19,219 nt of DNA from an uncultured Porphyromonadaceae bacterium (GTDB lineage: Bacteria; Bacteroidota; Bacteroidia; Bacteroidales; Muribaculaceae), in NCBI GenBank assembly GCA_902470475.1, contig CABRGT010000039.1:1-19219 (forward strand), given 5' to 3'. Under the pieces are notes generated by a model, which did not search any database, had not been told where the DNA came from, and saw only the letters and a list, made by a program, of their open reading frames with translations. Made by a program: the position numbers and the translations under genes. This document shows positions 14,050 to 19,219 of this stretch, one piece after another; positions within the stretch are counted from its first letter, which is position 1; every line of letters begins with the position of its first letter.

Positions 14050-14592
14050 TCAAATACGGATTATCTCCTTTGTCAACAGATGAACGGTCGAGGACGGGTT
14101 GGCATAAACCTCTTTATCTTTGGCGCGTGCCGCAGCATCACTTATGTTCTCAATCAGTATTCTTTTCATCGCCGTTGAAAATTCTCCTTTGGAATAAGCC
14201 GGGTCTTTGCTTCTCAAAAGAGCCAGACACTCTGACGACGATATTTCACGGTTGACATCAGCATAGTGCAGCAGAAACCAATATTCTATACAAGGATTGG
14301 AAAGCAGAAGTATGGCATCCTTTATCTTTGACAGATGAGAGAGCATACCGGGCACATCAAGGTCGAACATCAGAAATGTCTTGTCGGCTGATGTTGTAAA
14401 CCTCTCCCTTTTGCATCTGTCGATATACGGCTGGGATATATTGGAATCGCTCACTCTTGCAATGATTTCAACCGGCACACGAAAACTGCGGCGCAGCAAA
14501 TCAACGTATGCCGCCTCTGTTTTCCCTTCGCAGAAAACGAAGAATGTCGGATTCATTTTCTTGCCTCTCGGCTGTTTCGCTTTTCGTGCCAT
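14050..14592 (-). CDS. RloB-family (AbiLii-like) Toprim-fold protein, probable defence effector
   Basis: 180 residues. The N-terminal FFVFCEGKTEAAYVDLLR (17-34) holds the acidic E22-G23 of a Toprim-like fold. TFLMFDLDV (72-80) supplies the DxD pair (D77, D79), and SNPCIEYWFLLHY (98-110) is the most characteristic RloB stretch. These residues suggest a metal-dependent nuclease-like site. RloB proteins pair with an ABC-type ATPase, as in the lactococcal AbiL system and the Campylobacter R-linked ORFs. The start lies two bases after the ATPase stop, so the two are translated from one message. The start at 14592 gives a basic lead (MARKAKQPRGKK) typical of the family. The substrate of the effector is unknown; tRNA, DNA or mRNA are all possible. 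Confidence 0.85.
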   Translation of the reverse strand: MARKAKQPRGKKMNPTFFVFCEGKTEAAYVDLLRRSFRVPVEIIARVSDSNISQPYIDRCKRERFTTSADKTFLMFDLDVPGMLSHLSKIKDAILLLSNPCIEYWFLLHYADVNREISSSECLALLRSKDPAYSKGEFSTAMKRILIENISDAAARAKDKEVYANPSSTVHLLTKEIIRI

Positions 14593-14594
14593 AG

Positions 14595-15749
14595 TCAGAT
14601 ATTTTCAAATTCGTTGACATAAGGCACGGCGTCGAAACGACCCTGGAGATATGCTTTCTCCAGATCCATCTTCTCGCGGAAGTCCTTGTAATCAAAAAGT
14701 GAATAAAGGTCACTGGAGCCGTCATCGCGCTTGTTCACAAAGAAAATCTGGTCTTTGCGGAAGCGTGTCATGTCGAGCAGATGGGTGTTGTGCGTCGTAA
14801 ATATGAGCTGCGCCGACCTGCTGTTGTGGAACAGGTTGATGAGATACTCAACAAGCCGGGTGTGCAGGCTCGTTTCCACTTCGTCAAGAAACATTGTCTT
14901 ATTATTGCGGACAACATCCATTACCGTGAGCATTATCCTGAACAATATTTTTGTACCTTCGGATTCTTCCGTATTGAAGTCAAACGGAAGTGAAGGATTG
15001 CGGCGATGGAATGTCGTCAGTTCGCCGTCTTTGTATGAAAACTCCACAATGTCGCTGTCGGCGGCTTTAAGGACACGAAGGACCGCATCCTTGTTATCTC
15101 CGAGAAATCTGTCTGTCACCGCTGATGTATTGCCGCGATAACTGAATACAAGCTGTTCGTTGAACCATCGGTATATCTCCTTTGCTTTGTCACGATCCAT
15201 CTGGCTTGCACGCGACAGGAAAAGCGTTTTGCGTGAGGTGTTCGACGCCACATCCATCGGACGGCGTATTACGGTCGTAAACTCATATTTCTCCTTCTTC
15301 CCTCCGGATTTACGTTCATCACGGGAGAATATCAGAGCCTTCCTCCCTTTGGGATAATAGTAAAGGCTTTCGGTAATGATTTCCTCACGTGTGCAGGAAA
15401 AAGAATATTCATGTTCTATCTCATTGACGATAAAACGTATGTAGAACTCACTCGGAGCATCATCTCCGCCAAATTTGAAAGGTTTGAAACCGAAACTGTC
15501 ACCCTCATTATAGTTGTGAGAATCCAGAATCATATCCACCGCAGCCTTGACAGCCTTGATTATGTTGCTTTTGCCTGATGCGTTTGCTCCGTATATCGCA
15601 ATAGTCTTCAAAAGCCGTTCTCCGCCGACGCTGAATGTGTTTTCGGCAAGGGCGCGGGCTTCCTTTGTCTGTATATTGGCAGCCTGTAAGTCAAGCGTTA
15701 TTTTCTCGTTAATCGAGAAAAAGTTGGTGAGAGCGATTTCTAATACCAT
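14595..15749 (-). CDS. AAA_21/ABC-type ATPase, RloA/AbiLi-like partner of RloB
   Basis: 384 residues. Walker A is GANASGKS (54-61). The signature-like SEGTK is at about 263-267, Walker B MFLDEVE at 286-292 (D289 with catalytic E290), and the switch histidine in FTTHNTH at H320. A coiled or insertion region lies between. This is the arrangement of OLD/SMC-like ATPases that act as phage sensors and hold a toxic partner in check (AbiL, PARIS and related two-gene systems). All catalytic motifs look intact, so the protein should be active. It is the first gene of the pair, with a TATATTTG -7 element 29 bases upstream. Naming it RloA rests on the RloB neighbour as much as on its own sequence. Confidence 0.87.
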   Translation of the reverse strand: MVLEIALTNFFSINEKITLDLQAANIQTKEARALAENTFSVGGERLLKTIAIYGANASGKSNIIKAVKAAVDMILDSHNYNEGDSFGFKPFKFGGDDAPSEFYIRFIVNEIEHEYSFSCTREEIITESLYYYPKGRKALIFSRDERKSGGKKEKYEFTTVIRRPMDVASNTSRKTLFLSRASQMDRDKAKEIYRWFNEQLVFSYRGNTSAVTDRFLGDNKDAVLRVLKAADSDIVEFSYKDGELTTFHRRNPSLPFDFNTEESEGTKILFRIMLTVMDVVRNNKTMFLDEVETSLHTRLVEYLINLFHNSRSAQLIFTTHNTHLLDMTRFRKDQIFFVNKRDDGSSDLYSLFDYKDFREKMDLEKAYLQGRFDAVPYVNEFENI

Positions 15750-15777
15750 TTCAAATGCTGTATTTGTAATTATTTTG

Positions 15778-15785
15778 CAAATATA
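15778..15785 (-). promoter_or_regulatory. predicted -7 element of the RloA-RloB operon
   Basis: TATATTTG on the - strand matches TAnnTTTG, 29 bases before the ATPase ATG. No TTTG is present at the -33 position, so the promoter may be weak or activator-dependent. Confidence 0.45.
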
Positions 15786-15835
15786 ACACTTTAATTCGGA
15801 TTATAGACTATTCAGCCAAGAAAAAAATCAATGTT

Positions 15836-15848
15836 GTTTGTCCGACTC
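15836..15848 (+). repeat. 13-bp direct repeat, right copy
   Basis: GTTTGTCCGACTC, same orientation and identical to 13994-14006; similarity does not extend clearly beyond the 13 bases. Confidence 0.6.
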
Positions 15849-15900
15849 TGCGAAAACTGCGAGAGGCGTGGCTGCTCACGGTATTGTCGTCGGCTATGCC

Positions 15901-16019
15901 GTCGGAGTGTGACGGCGAAGCAGGCTTCACTGACACCCTCCGACCGCACACCGACTATGGGAGCCGGCTGAACACCGGCTGCCTCATACGCCTTGTGAGA
16001 TTGCGACAGGGATGTCGCA
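15901..16019. other. cluster of three hairpins (candidate structured RNA or oriT)
   Basis: Three stems of 7, 6 and 7 perfect base pairs follow one another within 119 bases (15901-15944, 15962-15980, 16002-16019). None is followed by a T-run on either strand, so they are not simple terminators. Confidence 0.4.
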
Positions 16020-16589
16020 CACACAAGACTTCTAATCGACAGCCCGTGTTCTTAACGCCTGCTCATTGATAAGGAATTTGAGCCGCCTCGCCACTCTCCG
16101 TTTGTTACGGCCCACGGCGGCAAAGAATGTTTCGGTGCCGATCCCTCCATAAATTCCGGGGTCGTCCCCGACACATACATTGCCTTATACCGGGGCTGTC
16201 ATAGCGGTTTCTAATGAAAGTATAGACATTATCATCGGTGAGAGAGTATGACATACATTAGCTTCGGGCATATTTATGGACATTGCTATTATCTTACGGA
16301 TAGCATTTCTTGTATGTCTGCCGTTCAGTGTCACCCACCGGGGCGTTGCCAGCTCTATGTTTATCGCGGATTATAATCGGGGTTCAAAGTCTGTTCGCTC
16401 GGAGTTGATGAACACGCCGGGACGGGGTATTCTTTTGCATTTGTCTGAAAAAATCTCCACAGCTCCCGTTGGTCGGTAGTATTTTTTCCGGCAAGAGCCG
16501 AACATCCCTTTTTCTCCCGTCGTGAAAGTGTGTCAACGAGCGAACAAACTTCAAACAGCGATTATACGCATTAAAAAAAATATCGCCTT

Positions 16590-16805
16590 ATGACACTGAA
16601 CGACAGACATATCAACAAAACGAGCTTCACTCCTTCTCCAGCTCATACCGCATTAAAAAAGGCGGCAAGAGTAATAGGGATTATAGCAGGTTTGATTGTC
16701 GGGGTGCTTCTTTGGGCGATACTGAAACCGATTTGCCGAGGTGTTGGGTGGATAATCTCAATCCTCACGGCAGCGGGGATAATCTATTGGATAACGACAC
16801 TCTAA
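16590..16805 (+). CDS. small two-helix membrane protein of the conjugative element
   Basis: 71 residues. A short polar N-terminus is followed by two hydrophobic spans, IGIIAGLIVGVLLWAIL (about 29-45) and GWIISILTAAGIIYWIT (about 53-69), joined by a short KPICRG turn. The family is not recognised. It begins the + strand operon; PcfK starts 13 bases after its stop. Small membrane proteins at this position could assist the conjugation apparatus, but nothing in the sequence shows a function. An A-rich leader (ATTAAAAAAAATATCG) precedes the ATG, as is common for efficient translation in Bacteroidota. Confidence 0.7.
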   Translation: MTLNDRHINKTSFTPSPAHTALKKAARVIGIIAGLIVGVLLWAILKPICRGVGWIISILTAAGIIYWITTL

Positions 16806-16818
16806 AACATTTACGACT

Positions 16819-17259
16819 ATGGCAACGAACACAATGAAAGGAACACAAGCGTTCCAAGACACAATCGCCCAATACCTTATGGCAAGGGCGGAAAACGACC
16901 CTCTCGTAGCGGTCAGGCTGGCAAATCCCTCCAAGACGATGGAGCAGTGTTGCGCCTATATCATCGGAGAGGTCAAGAAAAGCGGTTGTTGCGGTTTTAC
17001 CGACGATGAAATTTTCGGCTGGGCTATGCACTTTTGGGATGAGCCGGAAATCGAGGTAAGCAATATAGCCACCAACTGCCAAATGGTAGTAAACCATACG
17101 GTAGAACTTACCGAGGAAGAAAAGGAACAGGCACGGCAGGACGCCATAAACAAACTCCGTGACGAGGAAATGGCGAAAATGCGCAGACCCAAGACTACCG
17201 AGAAGAAAACGACCGAGAACAATCCCCAAATCGCACAACCCAGTCTTTTTGACTTTTAA
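16819..17259 (+). CDS. PcfK-like protein
   Basis: 146 residues. The N-terminal half (about 8-90: FQDTIAQYLMARA, CCAYIIGEVKKSG, DDEIFGWAMHFWDE) matches the PcfK family, named after the enterococcal plasmid pCF10 and common on Bacteroidota conjugative elements. The C-terminus is a charged helix (ELTEEEKEQARQDAINKLRDEE) of which the core lies at about 96-117. It is followed by a disordered Lys/Thr-rich linker and a terminal QPSLFDF. That ending resembles a beta-clamp-binding peptide (QxxLF), which hints at contact with DNA polymerase; this is inference. The PcfJ gene starts 12 bases later, and both ATGs are preceded by the same TTACGACT leader. Confidence 0.88.
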   Translation: MATNTMKGTQAFQDTIAQYLMARAENDPLVAVRLANPSKTMEQCCAYIIGEVKKSGCCGFTDDEIFGWAMHFWDEPEIEVSNIATNCQMVVNHTVELTEEEKEQARQDAINKLRDEEMAKMRRPKTTEKKTTENNPQIAQPSLFDF

Positions 17260-17271
17260 CACATTACGACT

Positions 17272-18540
17272 ATGAAACCGAGAACGAAATACGAAAAAGC
17301 GGTAATGGCACAGAGTGGGCATCTTCGCCCACTCCCGACCGCCCCACGCCGTTGGGCGTTCACCAATGCAATCAACCACTATGCCTTCCGTCTGCCCAAA
17401 GGACGCACCACTTGTATGGATTGCGGACACTCTTGGCTGATGAACGAAACCGCCGAGAGATGCACCTGCCCCAACTGCAAGGCGAAACTTAAAGTCAAGG
17501 AAACCTATGAGCGCAAATGTCGGCAGAAATCCTATTTCAACGTGATAACCACTTGTGGGGAGTATCAGATATTGCGTATGTTCCTGCTGATAGTGGAAAT
17601 GCGCAAAGGTATGAAGGCATCCCCCGCCTTTCTGGAAATAGGACAGTATTGGATTGCTCCGAATGGAAAGACCTCGCTTGTGGCTATTCAGCGCACTATG
17701 GGGTGGTATCTTGACTGCTTCGCTTTCGGTTCTCCTTTTGAGATTAGAAAGGATAACGATACCTATCAGTATATCGCAGACCAGTATCTCTATCCGAAAA
17801 TCAAGGTCATACCGGAACTGACACGAAACGGCTTTGACGGCAATTTCCACGACATCCGCCCCGTCAGCTATTTCTCGATGCTCCTTTCCGCACCGCAAGC
17901 CGAGACACTGCTGAAAGAAGGCAACATAAGGATGCTTAAATATATGGCAGACCACACCGCAGATGTAAAGCACTTCTGGGCATCATACATCATCGCCAAG
18001 CGACACGGATATGAAATCCCGAACCTTTCAACGTGGTATGACTATCTGCGGATGTTGGAGCGTTTCGGCAGGGATACCCATTCCCCGAAGCTGATAACTC
18101 CTTCCAATCTCGTTGAAGCACACGATGAATATGTGCGGAAAGCCAACCGCCAGCGTGAAAAGGAACGTAGAGAAGCCGACCGCCTTAAAGCGATTGAGGA
18201 CGATAAGAGGTTCAAGGAACTCAAAGGTCGTTTCATCGGACTTGTGTTCACAGACAACGAGATAGAAATCAAGACCCTTGACAGCGTTGACGAATACTAT
18301 GCGGAAGGCAGCACACAGCATATTTGTGTAGGCAGTAGTCAATACTACCTTAAACCCGAAAGCCTTGTGTTCTCCGCACGAATTGGTGGCAAGATAGTGG
18401 CTACCATAGAGATAGACCTAAAGACTCTCAAAGTGATACAATGCCGTGCCGCCTGCAACAAGGTCTGCGAGTATCAGGAACGTATAGAAAGGGCTATCGC
18501 AAGCCACCGAAAGGAAATCAGGGCGAGAATGACCGCCTAA
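17272..18540 (+). CDS. PcfJ-like protein
   Basis: 422 residues, the usual partner of PcfK on conjugative elements; the biochemical function is not established. The N-terminal region has a treble-clef or zinc-ribbon-like four-cysteine site: CMDCG (about 48-52) and CPNCK (about 70-74). A long middle region follows (RPVSYFSMLLSAPQAETLLK, HFWASYIIAKRHGYEIP). A highly charged helical segment (RKANRQREKERREADRLKA) precedes the C-terminal PcfJ core HICVGSSQYYLKPESLVF...ATIEI. This core carries the conserved HxC that may be catalytic or metal-binding. The stop is directly followed by an ATG opening an 18-codon frame. Confidence 0.9.
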   Translation: MKPRTKYEKAVMAQSGHLRPLPTAPRRWAFTNAINHYAFRLPKGRTTCMDCGHSWLMNETAERCTCPNCKAKLKVKETYERKCRQKSYFNVITTCGEYQILRMFLLIVEMRKGMKASPAFLEIGQYWIAPNGKTSLVAIQRTMGWYLDCFAFGSPFEIRKDNDTYQYIADQYLYPKIKVIPELTRNGFDGNFHDIRPVSYFSMLLSAPQAETLLKEGNIRMLKYMADHTADVKHFWASYIIAKRHGYEIPNLSTWYDYLRMLERFGRDTHSPKLITPSNLVEAHDEYVRKANRQREKERREADRLKAIEDDKRFKELKGRFIGLVFTDNEIEIKTLDSVDEYYAEGSTQHICVGSSQYYLKPESLVFSARIGGKIVATIEIDLKTLKVIQCRAACNKVCEYQERIERAIASHRKEIRARMTA

Positions 18541-18597
18541 ATGTCTAACAAGACCTGCGTCAGCAATGGCGCAGGTCATAAAAACCACCTATTATGA
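18541..18597 (+). CDS. possible 18-residue leader peptide coupling pcfJ to the next gene
   Basis: ATG directly abuts the PcfJ stop (TAAATG) and the frame MSNKTCVSNGAGHKNHLL ends in TGA that overlaps the next ATG (ATGA at 18594-18597). A hairpin lies inside it. Such arrangement suits translational coupling, but 18 codons can arise by chance and no ribosome-site evidence is clear. Confidence 0.3.
   Translation: MSNKTCVSNGAGHKNHLL
18552..18577 (+). other. intercistronic hairpin downstream of pcfJ
   Basis: GACCTGCG (18552-18559) pairs perfectly with CGCAGGTC (18570-18577) around a 10-base loop. ATAAAAACC follows, so there is no T-run; mRNA stabilisation, processing or attenuation is more likely than termination. 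Confidence 0.5.
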
Positions 18598-18851
18598 ACG
18601 TAACATTTGAACATCCGACCATCATCTTTGATGATAAGGTTGCCGAAATCATCATAGAGTTTGTAAACCACATTCTCTATGCCGACAGCGAGAAAACCCT
18701 GCGGCAGATAGTAGCCGATTTTGCAGACAAGTACCCCCTTGACCGCTACTTTGTCTATGGGTACGGCAGCCACCACTTATGGCTGAAACAAAGGAAGATA
18801 ACCAACCCCGATATAACATTTGAATATCGGATACTGATTGTAGAATACTAA
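18594..18851 (+). CDS. hypothetical protein of the conjugative element
   Basis: 85 residues, acidic and rich in aromatic residues, without membrane segments or cysteines. Its middle (EKTLRQIVADFADKYPLDRYFVYGYGSHHLWLKQRKI, key part DKYPLDRYFVYGYGSHH) has the feel of a small conserved accessory-element family, but I cannot name it. It sits in the same operon as PcfJ and DUF3873; the downstream gene begins 12 bases after its stop. Function unknown. Confidence 0.7.
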   Translation: MNVTFEHPTIIFDDKVAEIIIEFVNHILYADSEKTLRQIVADFADKYPLDRYFVYGYGSHHLWLKQRKITNPDITFEYRILIVEY

Positions 18852-18863
18852 AACCGAAATACT

Positions 18864-19082
18864 ATGGCAACGAAAATGACTGCCAACGGAGTAAGCACAA
18901 CCACCACTCCCGGCACTGAACAATACGAGGTGTTTTACACCGGCTATCGCACACGGCGAAAGAAACACTATCAATACGATTACCGCCACACTGACGGAGA
19001 ATTGTTCTCCTGCGTGGCTGATACTCTCAAAGAGTGCAGACAACGCCGTGATGAATGGCTGAACAAGAAAATCAACAACTGA
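18864..19082 (+). CDS. DUF3873 family protein
   Basis: 72 residues. The start MATKMTANGVSTTTTPG and the centre YQYDYRHTDGELFSCVA match DUF3873, a small family almost confined to Bacteroidota conjugative transposons and always of unknown function. A basic insertion (YRTRRKKH) precedes the conserved core. It is the last gene before the operon terminator. The single cysteine in FSCVA and another in KECRQRR are the only notable residues. Confidence 0.85.
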   Translation: MATKMTANGVSTTTTPGTEQYEVFYTGYRTRRKKHYQYDYRHTDGELFSCVADTLKECRQRRDEWLNKKINN

Positions 19083-19111
19083 GATATAATTTGCCAAGTC
19101 GTAATATAGCA

Positions 19112-19149
19112 AGTGGAGCGACCTCGTGATGAAGTCGCTCCACTGATTT
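19112..19149 (+). terminator. Rho-independent terminator of the pcfK-pcfJ-DUF3873 operon
   Basis: An 11-bp perfect stem, AGTGGAGCGAC (19112-19122) with GTCGCTCCACT (19134-19144), loop of 11 bases, then GATTTTCGC. It lies 30 bases after the DUF3873 stop. The remaining 70 bases to the window end show no gene. Confidence 0.8.
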
Positions 19150-19219
19150 TCGCTAAAAATTTCGGTGGGTGTTGCAGAACTCCATTTTAGACTCAATCAA
19201 ATTAATCAAGCAAAAGCCC

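Larger units (their letters stand above)
15750..16589. other. 840-bp hairpin-rich intergenic region between the defence module and the pcfK-pcfJ operon
   Basis: No convincing gene on either strand; the small frames present lack family-like sequence. Perfect or near-perfect dyads cluster here. One is GTCGGAG/CTCCGAC (15901-15944), extended by GTG/CAC after one mismatch and with an inner GAAG/CTTC. Others are AGCCGG/CCGGCT (15962-15980), TGCGACA/TGTCGCA with loop GGGA (16002-16019), and CGGGG/CCCCG (16157-16170). The left third is GC-rich and the right part AT-rich. Candidates are an origin of transfer, a regulatory RNA or a long leader of the downstream operon. I found no clear TTTG/TAnnTTTG promoter before 16590. 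Confidence 0.5.
13750..19219. mobile_element. end region of a probable integrative conjugative element (continues past window)
   Basis: Base composition drops in GC from about 13750 on, an exporter gene is cut at that point, and the following genes are accessory. They are an abortive-infection-like pair and a PcfK/PcfJ/DUF3873 block that recurs in Bacteroidota conjugative transposons. No integrase, relaxase or Tra gene is in the window, so element type and right boundary are unknown. The exact left end lies somewhere in 13750-13990. Confidence 0.65.

Noticed and set aside
15812..16024. 70-codon - strand frame upstream of the ATPase gene
   Set aside because: Arg/Ser/Gln-rich translation across the three hairpins and the direct repeat; looks like a by-product of structured DNA.
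13843..16170. CRISPR-like array
   Set aside because: The dyads differ from each other and are not regularly spaced; no repeat unit recurs more than twice.
16276..16479. 67-codon + strand frame with a hydrophobic start in the intergenic region
   Set aside because: No recognisable family, no good leader, and the second half is low-similarity basic sequence; kept as non-coding pending conservation evidence.

Overview
This is a Bacteroidales (Bacteroidota) chromosome segment. The evidence is the gene content, with the ilvD-ilvB-ilvN-thioesterase-ilvC order and a six-domain S1 protein. Promoters also have the Bacteroidota form (TTTG, about 20 bp, TAnnTTTG), and a PcfK/PcfJ/DUF3873 block typical of conjugative elements of this phylum is present. 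The left part is GC-rich for the order, which would suit a Muribaculaceae- or Rikenellaceae-like gut organism; the genus cannot be fixed from the sequence.

Layout. (1) 2-2386, + strand: the end of a B3/4-domain protein, a Sua5/YciO/YrdC-family protein and a TrkH/KtrB-type potassium channel subunit. A strong bidirectional hairpin at 2408-2448 closes this block against the convergent ilv operon. (2) 2466-8839, - strand: the branched-chain amino acid operon, transcribed ilvD, ilvB, ilvN, acyl-ACP thioesterase, ilvC, then a 120-residue unknown protein. It has a near-consensus promoter at 8867-8898. IlvB/IlvN make acetohydroxyacids, IlvC reduces and isomerises them, and IlvD dehydrates the products to the keto acids of valine and isoleucine. 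The thioesterase probably releases fatty acids. (3) 9005-10786, - strand: rpsA with its own promoter and a perfect-palindrome terminator. (4) 10981-12731, - strand: a Cu/Zn-type efflux permease fused to a heavy-metal-associated domain, followed by a Fur-family regulator. A candidate operator palindrome lies at the permease promoter. (5) 12924-12997, - strand: tRNA-Pro(CGG). (6) 13183-13749, - strand: the C-terminal third of an EmrB/QacA-type drug exporter, cut off at its 5' side.

From about 13750 to the window end the DNA is AT-richer and looks like one end of an integrative conjugative element. It opens with about 300 bp of non-coding DNA, then a two-gene defence module on the - strand: an ABC/OLD-type ATPase of the RloA/AbiLi kind and a Toprim-like RloB/AbiLii protein. 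A 13-bp direct repeat brackets this module. An 840-bp hairpin-rich intergenic region follows, then a + strand operon: small membrane protein, PcfK-like, PcfJ-like, an 85-residue unknown and DUF3873. That operon ends at a clear terminator (19112-19149).

The most interesting features are the defence module near the element edge with its bracketing repeat, the structured region between it and the conjugation-associated operon, the disrupted exporter marking the junction, and the palindrome in front of the metal efflux operon.
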